Assembly: GCA_022606135.1 (NCBI GenBank)
Contig: JABYQN010000011.1
Span: forward strand, 868,001 to 932,000
Direction of reading: 5' to 3'
Source of the DNA: Fomes fomentarius
Taxonomy: Eukaryota; Basidiomycota; Agaricomycetes; Polyporales; Polyporaceae
DNA length: 64,000 nucleotides
The translations under genes were made by a program, and so were the position numbers. Shown here one piece after another: positions 12,761 to 25,964 of this stretch. Each line of letters starts with the position of its first letter. Positions within the stretch are counted from its first letter, which is position 1. The notes below the pieces were generated by a model. That model did no database searches. It was not told the origin of the DNA and saw only the letters and a list, made by a program, of their open reading frames with translations.

Positions 12761-15700
12761 GGCGAGTGAAGGTCGGCCGGACAGGCGCCCCCACCCATTC
12801 TTGTTCTGCCTCCCCCTCCCCTCCTCTCCCCCGAGGCGCGCACTGTTGGACGGTGGACTTGGGGTATGTTTCGCTGGCCGACGTCGGCTCTGGTACCGCA
12901 CGTTATCTATCTCATCCGTCGTTTGGCACGGCAGGACGACTTCCGACTACACTTGTAAAAGCCCCTCTTGCTTGCTCTTGCCCCCCCATGCTCTGGTAGA
13001 TAGGCTAGGCGGCCGGGGCCCCGCTCCCTCCTCCCTCGTCTCGCACGAACACGAACACGAGCACATCAAAATCCTCCCTCGGCAGTGGCTGGTACGCGTG
13101 CGGTCCCGATCCCCCATCCATGGATGGGCCACAGCGCACTCTCCCGCATCCACATTCTCGCATCTCGTTCTTGCTGGCTCCGTTGTCTTGCTTCGATCAC
13201 GCGGTATGTCTCGAAGGCGTCCAAGTCCCAAGTTTTTTACGTTACGCGTATACGTCATACGTTATAGTACCCTCCATTTAAGTTCCAGTTACTGGTTGGT
13301 TGTGGTGTGGGCGGCGGCGGCGGGGTCCCGCGTTTCTGATACTACTGATATTGGCACTCGATGGTCGACTGCGCGGGTTGTCAGTTTGCATATACTTTAC
13401 GCATTACTACGCATATGCCATACGCCACACGCCATACGGTTCCGACTCCATGAGCTTCGTACCATTATTCTTTAGTTCTTATTTCGAATTTCCTTGGCAG
13501 ACAGTTTAGTTCAGTTCAGCTTTGGTCCTTGGTTTCTGGGAGCCGCTCGGGTAGTGGTGGTATCGTTGTTAGGTCGGGCTGGGAGGTGTAGAGCGGCTCC
13601 AGCAGTGTAGAAAGTAAAATTCTAAGTTTTCGAATCTCAGAATGGCTGAAATGGCAGAGTTCCTTGTATCCCCTTCTTCGCTGAGCGCGGATGACTTGCG
13701 CCGAAGAACTCGAGCCACGGTTGCTGTTGGAATCCGCTCGCGGTGCGGTGAATGTAACCCGTAATCATAACTTGGCGAGTAAGTACTAACTTAAAGTACT
13801 TACCATCGTCTGCATTCGGTCACCTATTCGCGCTCCCACACTGATCACTTCCCGACGTCTGAACTCAGGTCTCATCCTCCGACTCACCTCTCGTCCTGTG
13901 ACCTCAGAGTCGCGAGCGGCTATACCTCATTTTGAACAAGGTTTTGACTGTCGATCTGGATCACCACGCACGCGCGCGCACATGTTCACGCTAGAAGCTT
14001 AGAACACCGTCTTGAAAGTGCCTCCGACTCGCCAGGATCCAGGGTCCAGAGAGAGGACTAGCGCCCATCCGCTCCTCCTGCCTAATCGGGCCTCAATGGA
14101 CACCGCAATACTGGAAACAAAGGGAGGCCCGCATTCTGTTGAACGGCTTGTCGCCCACCTCTCACGCTGGAGTTCGAACTCCCCGTATGCTCCACGTTGC
14201 ACGCTTCGCAAGAGTTCCTCGCAAGGGTTCTTTGTATTCTGTGTTCTGGGTTCTGTCGCTGGATGATACTTACTATCTCCGTCGCTATGGACGTTCTCGT
14301 TCAACCTGCCAGAGTTCTGCCAAGCGCGGCGCAGGGATCAGTGCTCAGCGCTCAGTGCTGGTGCCACTCGTAGTAAGGAGTAGAACTTTGCTTGGAACAT
14401 TCAACACGGTCCAGAAACGACGGGAACATCTCCAACCACAGAGTTCCGCTGCCCCTGGTGCTGGCCCTGGGTACCTGGAGATCTGGAGCGGGGGTTGCCA
14501 GCCGGCTGCACAGTGGTGGGTAATTCGAGTCTTCGAGTCTTCCAGCTTCGCGCCTCTCTACTACTGTACCACTGGCATGCCATGTTACTAAGTACTGCGC
14601 CCCGCTTCCAATCAGCCCCTCTGCTGTTCTGCTGTTCTGGTCTCTGGTGCGGGTCCTTTTCCTCTCCGCAGTGTCAGCTTCACACCTTCCGACTCAGCTG
14701 GTCGTCTAGCAAGCCTTCGCGTCTTCGCCCGTTCGGTCGGAACTAATTCTGGGAGCTATCGATTGACAAGTTCCACACCGCCCATGGATTCGTAGCTTTG
14801 ATGCATGAATCATTAGGATAGCTTTGCCAGTGCGCGTCCCGCCAGGTAGTATGTGTTATAGTTCTGGTGAACTCTGATCCTGAAGATTTGGGGGGGTGGG
14901 AGAGCTTGGAGCATCTTCGCGATATTGGGTGCCATGCCTACGCGGGTGCAGAAGGCGGAGAGTGGATTCGGCAACCGTGGGCAAACATGTGGACTGCATA
15001 CTCATACTCATAGTATTAGGACTCGAGAACGGATGAGACGGCCTAGGGCTAGGGCTACAGATCTGGAGACTCGCGCATGCGAGCCTCATGGAACGGCGTT
15101 CAAAATCGACGTCCGCATCCTTACACCCACCAGCCTCACATGGTATCTGTAATCTAATGCCAATCCCTTACAAGCGCAGAAATGTAAGGTAAGCCGTCGT
15201 CGACTCGATTGTCGGGCCACTGCAGGATGTGGACAATACCGTATCTGTCAATCGGACTGAACTGGTGGGGGCTATCAGTGTCCAAACGGCAATGTCAGAA
15301 CGGAACGTCAGCGGGCCCGACAGTGTTTAACGTTCGCGTTTAATATCAACGTAAGTCCTGTCATGTCAGGAGATCGCCATCCCCCAATTGCAATTTCCAT
15401 GCCAGCCATCTACGGTTCTAGTAGTATTCCCATGTTCCTTCTCTCAATCTCTCATGTCCATAGGCGGGAGCCGACGTCGCGTGCGGGGGAGGATGGGAGA
15501 TCAAGTTTGCAACATTTTGGAAATTCGAACAGCAGGTATGTATGTAAGATGAGGGAACTCCCATCGGCGCAACGACGGGCACACTAGTTGAATCCTCATC
15601 ATTTGAACCTTGGCGTTTTCGACGTCCACTGTCCAGTATGCAAGCGATGCCGCCACGGCATGCGAAGTGTCACGGGAGAGCTTCGTTCCATTCTGCCATA

Positions 15701-18700
15701 ATTTGTATTCACTTCAGCCTCACGACAAAGTGAAGAGGTCTCAATGCCAAGAACGAGTGCCAGAGAACTAATTAGTAAGGGTCGAAGGACTATGTACATA
15801 TTTAGTGCCATCAGGTGGCCTTGCCTACATGGCAGTGAAGGTCTCGCCAGTACTCGATCTTGCATGTGAAGCTTGAAGGCGAAGTCGAGAGCCAGGGAGC
15901 TGGAATGGTGCGATGCATAGTACCGCGCGGGGTCGCGGTGTTTAACTGTCCGCCGAGAATGGACTCAGGTACGTATGTAGTAGTCTAGTAGATACTTATA
16001 AGTACGCAAACATACCAGTGCCACGCCTCCAGGCTACTCAACCGCCACATATGCAATCTAAATCTAAGTAAGTCACCGCTCAAGGTCGCAATATGTATTG
16101 AGCTGGGAGCTCGTCTTGAAGGGTTGTCTCCGAGGGAACGATACGGACGTTCGCCAAAGATCTAGAGGCTGAATCAAGCCTGAACGTTGAATGTAATGTT
16201 AAAGTTGGAAGTGAAGGTTTCTCAAAGTTCATCAAAGTCTCAAACTCATCAGTGCCTTAAGACATATCCGCTTGCTCGCGCTTATTCTAAGTACGCTTAA
16301 CTGAGAAGCTTGTCGCAAAGCAGCCTTTGCAGCCGGCCGTCTGGCTGGAACTCTAAGGTCTACATCACAGGATACCTATCGGGGATACGCGATGTTCGAT
16401 GACAGGTCGGCTGGAGGTGCGCTGTGATGCGTGGACCTCGGAGGAAAAAACTCGTCGGGGTGATGATGCGGCGTCTATCCCGTAGGTCATAACGCGCAGT
16501 AGGGAGACAACCGGCGGGGGCGCCGGCACCGAAGATCTAGAGCTAGTACTTGGTAGCAAGCCGCGACGATAGCGGCGCCATATAAGTACGAGGATGCACA
16601 GTATTAGTGGTCATAGAACTGGTGGGCGTAGTGTCAAGTGTGAACAAGACTCGGCGAGCGGATGTACTGGAACGGAGGTGAAGTGCTTCTTCATTTCGCG
16701 AAAGAACTTACTCGAGAGAAGACTAGGAAGCTCTGGAGTCTGGACCCGGGATCCTCATGTTCAGTTACGCGGCACGCGAGAGCCTGGAAAGCAATGAGAG
16801 CCAGAGCGGGACGGGATATCCAAGCGAAATGACAGCCTCGGGGAGCGGCCAGCGGGGAGGAGTCTGCCCAGAAAAAGGCGTCATAGTGCACACATACCAG
16901 TGTGCGAGGCTCGAAGCAGCGCGAGCAGTGAATCAATGGGACGTCAGCAGAGACGGAACGACCCTCGCACTGCTGGCGCAATAAGCCTCGGAGCGGGATG
17001 ATGCGCGGCCGTCGTTTAGCGTGACGAGCGTCAGACGGTCTTCCAGCGGCCAGACTCCTGAATATAATGATAAGCGGTGACCGTCGACCGTCGGGGGACC
17101 AGGGGCGGCATTGACTTTGAATAGAGTCATCCGCGACTCGCGCCTCTGCACTCTGCACTCTCGCGGGATTTTACGGGACCCAGCTTCAGTGTCCTGTAGC
17201 AGCTTGAGACCGTCCTTCGTGTTTGGCGTCCGGCGACCAGGCTTGAAGCTTGAACTTGAAGTAAGGCTCGCGCCTGACCCTTACCGCTCGGCGCTGGCAC
17301 TGTGGGATGATTATTGATAGTATATACGCCGGGCGTTGGAAGGCTGATCTTCCAGACACTCCGACACTCTGACGCCCTTACGTCCTCGTTCTGACTTGGC
17401 TTTCTGACGCGCTTTGGCGTCCACAGTATTCATTATCACAACTGGACTGGGAGACGACCACGGCGGCGGAAGACGATACTCTCCCATGGTATCCAGGACC
17501 GAGCGCGCGCGCGGTGGGGTGCCTTGCTCTATCATCTACGGGCGGTTCAGAACGGCACCGTAGACGAGCCTTTGATGGATGGAGAAGAGCACTCACGGCC
17601 TGACAGGACGGTTGGTGACGGCCTGGTGACGACTAGGCTCTCGTAGAGGATCCGGGCCTGGGTGTAAAAGGCTCTTTGACCATTGATGCCCGCATGTATA
17701 TATGCAGCGAGCGCGCAAGGAGACAGGCCTAGGGTAGCGTTAACGTGGTACTGTGGACCTTCTATCATGAGCGAACGCCGAATAGTGACATCCAAGTCTG
17801 CTGACGGCAGTATCGAAGGTCGAGCGTTGTGCACGATGCCAATCTAACACCGGTCGTAGGCATTCATCTGAGTCAGCGTCTCGCGGCCCAGCTCCCCAGT
17901 GCACACGAAGTTCGAACGTCGCTCCGACGGCATGAGGATCAGCATTGAGCAGCGGACAGAATACAGAACTGAGATCGCCTGCACCGCCGTGGACAAACTC
18001 TCTCTCCGCAAGCGCGAGTGGATCCTGGTCCGAGCTCTAGGCCTCGCACAACGTCGACGGTACGGAGAGAGAGAGAGAGCGCCTCGACTTTCGCGCGAGT
18101 TGATGCGACGTCGGCCGTGCGGTACTAGTGAAGCGCAGGTGCACCTGAATCGAGTAGTGATCAGTCGTCGGCGGAGCGGAGACCCCGAGGCTGCAGGAGG
18201 GCAGGTACGTACACACTGATGGCGCGAGCTACGAAGCCTCAGCCCTGAGGAGGAGACTGAGGAGAAAGATTTCGCTGTCAGTGTCAATGTACGCATCAAC
18301 TCGAGTGCTTCCCCAGTGCGCAATGCGCATGCTGTCTTCACGATGGAGGTGAATTCACCATCATCGGCACACGCACATCAACACGATGCTCGCTCGATCT
18401 GTGCCACTCTCAAATGAGGAACATCGATACCCTACCATGATCACATACCAGGGCGCACCCCGTCTCCACGTCTGCGCACCGCCCACAGCCTCGCAGAGTC
18501 TGCATGGAGAGTACTGCCCACTTACAGCTCATTGGTAGCCTCGCGGGCGGGGAATCACGATCGCAACACAGCAGCCACTGCGGTACTTCCACCTGGGGAG
18601 TACACTCGCGCCCACAACTGGCTGCGCGCTGCCAATGCCAATCCGCAGGCTGGGAACACCTGCCTGCGGCTGAGCAACAGACAACCGTGAGATGCGGCTG

Positions 18701-21023
18701 GCGAGCGAGCCCCGCTGTACCGCCGCCCCGCCATGTGCAGCCGACGTCCCAGCCTGAGCGAGACGTCGGGGTTGGATATTCCAGGCTTGAGGGTCGGGAC
18801 TCTGGGCTCAGCGGGCATGCTCCTGAGCAGGGTCAACCTCGGGGATTCAGAGTGAGTATTCAGTGTTCACTACACGGGCGCATGCGGGGACGAGTAGAAG
18901 TCGAGAAGGGCGCAGGGTCTGCTGAATTGTGGAGCTCGGGAGAAGGAGTAGAAAGTATACGCATCATGGGCAAGTGCGCAGCTAGAAGCGCGCCAATGTC
19001 CAGGTCCTCCCCGAATAGTGAACTAAAGCTGCATATGATGTGCGTGTTGTGTCCTCGAAAGGAGAAGATGCGCTACCTAATCGCTCCCCGAGTTCCCCTC
19101 ATCTGTGCTCTGTGCACGAGGCATGGCCTGGCCGAGGTAATCCGAGTACCTTGCGGTGTACATGTACGTGTTGTTCACAGGGGGGCATCCAAGCAAGAGA
19201 CTTAGGCAGCGAAGGTACCAGCGGGATTCTCGGTCGCAAGTCACAGTGCGCCTGCCGACGTCCATACCATCCCATCGCCCGAAGGGCTGCGCGGCTGACG
19301 TTGGACAGTCCGAATGATGCGCCTTCGTTGCCATTTTCGACGACTTCGCGCACCACGCGGGCCGTGCGCGTAGTGTAACACATCGTCTAGATAGCGGAAA
19401 GCTGGGATCCCGTCGCGACTCGCGAGCCGCGCGCGGACGTGATTGAACTCTCCAATCAATGATAATCCATTGAGCCTTTGAAGAGCATCGAGAAAATTTT
19501 CGGGGCTTCTGTGGCTTCCAGTCAGCGCTCTCCGCTCCGTGTCAGCCTAATGCGAGCCGATCGAGGTAATTGTACTGACGATGGGCGGTATGTGCGCGTC
19601 ACTGTACGTGCACGGGGCTGGCCGGGTACTGTAGGAAGGACGAGGGAGGAGGGCGGCGTAGGACAGTTGATGATCGGATTCTCGCGGCATACGTCATTTC
19701 TTGGGACCCGGGCCTGCGCGTCGGATGATGCGGGGAAGCGATGGGTGCTCTGGAGAAGGCTGAGAAGAGCATGCGATGCGAAGGCACGCTATGTTGTTTG
19801 GGCACCGACGCACTGAGTACCATGGATGGGTGTGAGAAGTTGTGCGGGAGAAGTGGTAGTCTCTGTGGTGCTCCCCCGAGAGGCTTTACGGCGGGCTGTG
19901 TACCCGTTCTGCTCTTCTTCGTCGTGACAAACCTGTCTCGAACGCATTCGACGTTGTGAACACTGGCCATGCTCTTCCCTCTCCTGCCTAAACGAGGGAC
20001 CACGTAATGGATGACGTCAGCAGAGGTCTTCCCCGCGGATGTCCGCGACATCGATTGGCCTTGCCTCTGCTCTGCCATGACCGCGAGTCGAACAAGAAAG
20101 AAGGGGTCCTCGTCTCGATCCAGGCGCCCTCTTCGACGAAGGGAGATCACAGTCACTAGACGAGCATCTACAAAACTTATGGATTCTAATCGAACGGTCT
20201 ACCGAGACCCCCTCAACCCGTCGCAGATTAGATTGAACCTTCGCGCTCTCTCTGCAGAAGGGCCCTCGCCGCCAGAAGCAGACGCTGCCCTGGATGCTGG
20301 AGCCGGATTACCAGCCCCCAGAGCAAGACGCTGCGAGAGGTCTATGTCAGGATGCACGGAGCACCCCCGCTCTGGCTCGCCGACGTCTTCTTTTCGCAGG
20401 GCTTGATTTCCGTCGCCTGCCAGGCCCTCACTTCGGTCACTCTCTTGCCTGATGTGTTATGTTTATCCTCGCGAGCAGACGGCGCGGGCGAAGCTCAGAA
20501 GACGCGGAGGCGGGTGGGGCGCATTTGACACGGTCACGCACATTGCGACACGCGTTCCTCGCAGCAGAGGTGGGCGCAACCCAGCCGAGACTGGCACACC
20601 TCCACCGCTATGCTGGCCATGTCCTTACTCGGTCCGGACAAACGCAGCATGGTGTATTGACAGGGCACGGACTGCATCAGCAGAGAATCGCGATCGGGCG
20701 CAAAATCCGCCCGCCCGAAAGAGAAGAAGCCCAAGTGCCATGGCCACATTCAAAGCCAGAGCAGCCAGCTACGAAGCATCGACCGCCGTCTCGGCCCTCA
20801 TATATCTCCTCCCTCCCTCTCCCCGTCCTTCCGCTTCATCATTCGTCCCCGCCAGCGCGCCCTCTCTCCTTGCCGTCATCCTTGTCCCCGCCTCCGCCTC
20901 CGCTCTCATCTCTCGCCGCCTTCACTAGCCAAGGCTGGTCTTGTCGTAGCTTGTTTAACTTCTGTCAGTGCTAACTCTGGCGCCTACAGTTCCTTCCTTC
21001 CGACGCCACCGCTTGTTGCAAAT
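12761..21023. other. Gene-poor region of 8.3 kb
   Basis: I see no supportable gene here. There are many short open frames on both strands (the longest is 233 codons at 18504-19205 +), but none has a recognisable domain, coherent splice-site chains or similarity to other genes in the window. A short GA run occurs near 18068. The last part (about 20400-21020) becomes pyrimidine-rich and is likely the promoter and 5' UTR of the gene at 21024. The stretch could hold decayed transposons or long non-coding transcripts, but nothing visible identifies them. Confidence 0.45.
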
Positions 21024-22805
21024 ATGGTCGATTGGCAGTCATCCGTGGAGCTTGCAAAGGATGGTGGTAAGTACAGCTGCGTTGCGGCCCGTGTTTACAA
21101 TTTGTGTCAGATCTGAGTCTTGTGTATTTCAGTGGCCTTCGACAAGTTCATGCATGCACTCCTCGGTCTCTACGTGTACGTACAGTACCTTTACGTTCAA
21201 GCGTTCCCATACTCACATTCATTTGCGTTGTCTATGCTACAGGTGGGAGTTCTTCACTTCCTTTGCATTCGATTGGCAGTACATCTCGGGCAAGAAGAAG
21301 TTCAAGTGGCCTTTGGTGAGTAGTGGTTTCACGCTTCTATCTCACTGACACCTATGTGCTATGTGCTAACAACTTGGATACTCTTAAGATTTTCTACTTC
21401 GCCGGCCGGTACTTCCTCCTGTTCGCTCTGATCGGCATGTAAGTCCGTCTTTCTACGGCCATATGTACCACTTACTGAATGTATGCGCCTTACTTAGTGC
21501 CATCGCCCTCAACGTCACTGAGTACGTTTGTCGCTCTTCGTTTGTATGTTCCTACACTAACGCATTCTTCGAAGGCCGGTCAACTGCCAGGCCCTCTACA
21601 CTTATAATCAGATCTTCGGCAATGCCTCTATCGGACTTGCAAGCATCAATTTGTCACTTCGAACGTGGGTATCTAATGCGGTTTTTTCCTTGAATCTCGT
21701 TCTGACTTTCTTGCGTGTGAGTAGTATGGCAGTATGGTCGCAGTCGGTCTACATAGTGGTCCCACTCGTAGTCGTGATCCTCGGTCATTGGTCGTTACTA
21801 CTTCATGGTATGTGTTCTGTATTTCCGTTGTTTGAGTGGTATTCACCGTGAATCCGTTCTCGCTCTCTTCTAGGTATCCTCCTGACGGCTGCTTGGATTC
21901 CTGGACAGGGCTGTGCCATCACGAACACCAGCAACACAATCCTTGCCGCGACCTTCATTTACTCCATGTGCTTCGACTTTCTCGTTTTGTCTCTCACCGC
22001 CATCAAGCTGGGCATCACTGGCACATCAGCTCGCAAGGACAGGTCGAAGATCGTCCGCCTCATCTTCGATGACGGCTTGATCTTCTTCATGGTGGCGTGA
22101 GTACTTCTAGTACTTAGCTTGGGTGAGATGTATTTGACTCGTGCGCATAATAGATTCGGAGCAAACTTGATCGCGACGGTGAGTCGTTTGTTGTTTTGTT
22201 TGTCTATAGCGTCTGACAGTTGAATATATGCGTAGACATTTATGTTGGTGAATTTGAACGCGGTGATGTCGATTATCGCCAACGTTCCCGCGGCGGTGGC
22301 GTCCACGGTATGTTATCTCCCTTACTTACTTTGTAGTCGATATTCATACATCTTTCTAGATCGTTGCATGCCGAGTCGTGCGGAGACTGACTAATTACAC
22401 TTCGGAGGGTCCTGAGGTGTTCGGGTAGGTTGTCGTCCCTCATATGCTCCGCCAATATTGCTAACCTTTCGACGCATCTTGAGGTCGACTCATGCGTCGA
22501 CTTTGGCATTCCGCAGTGCGCGCTTCACCAGCAATAGGGATATCTACTCGGTCAACGAGAAGCCTGACGCGCTTCACGTTCAGGTATGACTTTTGATGCT
22601 CCTGGCTCACTCGTTGGCTCATCCGATCACTTATCAGGTACAAATGGAGACCTTCAAGGCTGCTCCCGGAGACCAGTCGCCTTCCAACTTGTCATACAAT
22701 AACTATGACGCGGAAGGACGCGTCATCAGACCTGATGAGACGTATATTTCCTCCGACATTGAGGCATCTCCGGTCGAGTACAAGCGTCCGGGTGGCTTGG
22801 AGTAG
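21024..22805 (+). CDS. Multi-span membrane protein, uncharacterised fungal family (copy B)
   Basis: Paralogue of the minus-strand gene at 7101-8782. It begins MVDWQSSVELAKDG; exons give FDKFMHALLGLYV, WEFFTSFAFDWQYISGKKKF, IFYFAGRYFLLFALIGI, VNCQALYTYNQIFGN, GLASINLSLRT, YIVVPLVVVILGHWSLLLHG, SNTILAATFIYSMCFDFLVL, FMLVNLNAVMSIIANVPA and ACRVVRRLTNYTSEGPEVFG. The hydrophilic C-terminal tail ends EYKRPGGLE before the TAG 22803-22805. About seven hydrophobic spans are visible. All introns are short with GT..AG ends and no stop interrupts the reading. Conserved positions shared with copy A include the MV(D/E)WQS start, the GLASINLS(L/I)RT block and NTILAATFIYSMCFD. Function is unknown; orientation is opposite to copy A. 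Confidence 0.82.
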
Positions 22806-23892
22806 ACACACGGCAGCAGAGTGGCCTTTTCTTGCTTTTGCACCCGCAAGTATACCTGACGCCCCGCCGTTGTCCCATTCGTTTACCGCACGTCCCCTGA
22901 TATCTCCGCTCGTTCGTATCTTCTTGGACACGGTATAGTAGGCTGGCTTATGATGGTGGGAAGAGGGGGGTGGCATGTGATGCTTTCCGCTCCCTTCATC
23001 TCCGCTGCCTGTCCCGTGTGGGCCGTCCTCTCCCCGATGCTTGGTACATTGTGCATGGGTTTCTTGCGCACTGGTTCCCCGTGTCGTCGACCCTGATCGG
23101 CGCACTATATGCATACATCGATATCGAGCCGCCGCATATGCATGTACTGTACATAATAGGTTCTCTCGCACGTCGTTCTTTTCGTACACACGCCCGCACG
23201 CTCACGTCGTCACTCGTTGCTATTATCATGTATGAAATAGTCTCCGCATCAAAATGTAACATAGGGTCAACGTGGTTTTGAAATCAAGTCAGTCATTGGT
23301 AGATTTTTGGCAATGTGTCTTCGCTCGAGTTTGATATGCTGCTATATATTGAATGATTCTTTGACTTACGCGCTGGGCGGTTTGCGTGGTCCACTTGCTG
23401 GTCTGTGGTCACCCTGTGAGGTGCAAGATACCGTGATATGTGAGTGGTCGTACTGCGGAAGCACTGGTAGACCCTGCGAAGTTGATGTCTAGATGTGATA
23501 GAAAGTTCAAGTTAGGACATGGTATGCTCCAATCGCTCTGAGTGCGCAGCGCACAATGTCCGAGCGTCTCAGGCTCGTACTGATCGAGTGGCATCGGGCA
23601 TTGAGGGACTCTTGAGTAGATTTCTTTTCGAGGCGGTTCGCAAGTTCGCAGCTTCTGGGATTATCTCTTTCTCTCTCTGACATCGGGCGACGCGCGCGCG
23701 CATGCTTCGCTTCGGACAGCGAAAGTTTCCGGCTCTCGAGTCCGGGATGACGTCATGTATATCGGTAATCCAGGCTTCAGACTCTACCCTCGGATGCATC
23801 GTGAACCGTGGACGTTGACGTTGCCAACTTGAAGGAAGGGACGACTTTGAGCATCGTGGTGCCGCTACTAGCCTGAGATTGTCTATATATGC

Positions 23893-23916
23893 GGTTGGGG
23901 CTGGGGCTGGGGCTGG
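23893..23916 (+). repeat. G-rich tract, potential G-quadruplex
   Basis: Three GGGG runs separated by CT (23897-23900, 23903-23906, 23909-23912) are flanked by GG dinucleotides on both sides. The spacing is compatible with a two-tier G-quadruplex on the plus strand. It is non-coding as far as can be seen. Confidence 0.6.
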
Positions 23917-23964
23917 CAGCTCGCATGATTCACAAGGCGGCTATCGTGCACGTACTCTGGTCGT

Positions 23965-23987
23965 GCGGCGGCGGCGGCGGCGGCGGC
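23965..23987 (+). repeat. CGG/GCG trinucleotide run
   Basis: About seven tandem GCG/CGG triplets, only 50 bp downstream of the G-rich tract. It is a simple repeat with no supported reading frame. Confidence 0.7.
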
Positions 23988-24224
23988 CACTGGTGCGGCT
24001 CCACAAAGTACTCGCTCGCTCAGACCTCAGCTCAGGGCCCCGCGGCCGGCTGTTTTGGGACGGGATAAAGTGGTGTGGAACGTATCTACAGCGAGCGAGA
24101 CGGTCCTGTGGAACCGTTTGCACATCATTGTCACTGTACTAGTACGTGTATATAGTGAGCACTCGGTAGCTGCCACTGCGTGCGTGCGGGGTGCATGCTA
24201 CTTCAAGTTCTAGGAGAGAGTGCC

Positions 24225-24248
24225 AGAGAGAGAGAGAGAGAGAGAGAA
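24225..24248 (+). repeat. AG dinucleotide microsatellite
   Basis: An uninterrupted run of about twelve AG dinucleotides in non-coding sequence. Confidence 0.8.
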
Positions 24249-25964
24249 GTGGTGCCGAGCAGCGGCACTGCGCTCGATGCTTGCGTGTGGAATCGGAAGA
24301 CAGTTGAGCGGCCTGGTGGCTGGAACACCGCAAGAGGCAGCCCTGGAGAGGGTGCCGGGACGCTGACGCCACTCCGACTCAACAGTGTACTGGGATATGC
24401 TCAAGTCAAGGTTTGCCACGATGGGAGCCTACTACTGTGTGATTGTGATTAGATGCAGTCGGCCTCTCGGGATCGGTGTGTCCACTGATGGGATGCCCAG
24501 TTTTGACGTCGGCATTCATATGGCGGAGGGTCCGAGAGCTGATGTACATCGCGGTGATCTTCAGCGCAATTGAATGCGGGGGATGATAGGCAGCAGGAGC
24601 GGGGCCGGAGGATGCTTTGAGCGGAGCGTTGGTGTCATGTCAAACACTGGCGGGGATCGTGTGGGCAATGGTCGGGCCACGACGTATTCGCGATCGTGCC
24701 GGACTTCAGGTTGGTATCGGGATGAGAATCGGGGCGAGAAGTAGTACGGGCGGCGGTCGGCGAGCTCGGACGAGTGCACGTCCGGTTGAACTCAAGAGTC
24801 GTACGTCCCTCGAGCACCACAGTCGGCGTTAGTGAGTCAGTGTCTGCACTCAACCCATCTGCACTCTCGCTATCTGTAGGGGGAGCACGTTGTCTGCCGG
24901 CATCTATCAGTGAGAGAGATCGTGTTCAACTTCAAGTCAGCGGCTGCCCGTACTACAGCTGTCGCTGATCCAATCTAGGATGGTGTGCGCTCCCAATGAC
25001 GTGAGAGTGCAAGGTGCTGAGGTTGAGCGCGATGTGGGCGCCGGCGCCGTCACAGCGCTCTTTCCCTCGCAGCTGCTGCGAAAGTCTCTTCTCGCCGCGT
25101 TCAAATGGGACTCCAATGTCTGCCTCGAGTCGAGGCTCGGGGCTTGAAGAAGCTCGCACCGGCCACAACGACGCGCAGGATCAGGCCCGTTCCGCAGGCT
25201 GCAAGCGCTGCGCCGGGGAAGACGAGAAGTCGAAAGGGGAACGAAAGGGAAGTGTACGAGTGGGAACGCCGGCGGGGAGGTTGGCGGGGAAGGAGAGAAG
25301 GGAAGGGTCTCGCTGTCTCAGTGCGCGGAAGGGAAGAGCAGTCTATGAATAGTATAGACGAAGGGGAACAACGTAGCGACTCAGTACTCAGAACTCGTAG
25401 AGATGTTGCGTTGTGCCCAGATTGGCAGGTGGCAGCGGTGGTTGTCGACGGCGAGGATCGTCCACTGGCAGGCCCCTCTGTGAGCTTGCACGCCCCTTCT
25501 TCTTCTTCTTCTCGTTTCCTACCTGGCTTTCTGTGAACGGCATGCGCATATCCAGAGCCCCGGGTATGAGGCTGCACGAGATACGACAGCGATACATCTA
25601 CGCAGTCACAACACTGGTGGCTGAATTGCTCTGTACTTACTTACCCTTACCGTGCCAAGCGACGGGAAGACAAATCATACAGTAGACTCAGACGGGTGTC
25701 GAAGTAGCATGTGAGGATTGCAAGTTGTGTTAGTGGCGGATCCGTCGTTCTGAGCCGCCTACGAGTCGCAGGAATGACGTAAGCGGAGCGCTAGTCATAC
25801 CAAAAGCGGTGAAGCGAGAGCTCGTTGACATCGTGGCTTGCTCCTTCATGGGATCTCCAGAAGGCGCAAATCTCTCAGTTCCAAGTCGTCAATATCAAGG
25901 GGATCGACACTGACCCGTGTTTTGTCTTTTGTCCCCTTGGCCTGGCAGTATCGGCACCAGTGCA

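Noticed and set aside
11612..12901. 429-codon open frame on the minus strand
   Set aside because: It lies exactly opposite the last two P450 exons, is Arg/Glu/His-rich and has no domain; this is the usual antisense shadow of GC-rich coding sequence.
12324..13475. 383-codon plus-strand frame overlapping the P450 3' end
   Set aside because: It is an alternative frame of the last P450 exon made of Ser/Arg/Pro runs and then runs into the 3' UTR.
14160..14190. tRNA T-arm-like sequence (GGAGTTCGAACTCC)
   Set aside because: It is a perfect short palindrome; no D-arm, anticodon arm or acceptor stem can be placed around it.
18504..19205. 233-codon plus-strand frame in the gene-poor region
   Set aside because: Its composition looks random, it overlaps minus-strand frames and no family resemblance was found; chance is likely in 8 kb of GC-rich DNA.
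25101..25577. 158-codon minus-strand frame with a hydrophobic stretch
   Set aside because: A single hydrophobic run without a recognisable family, overlapped by a plus-strand frame; insufficient for a gene call.
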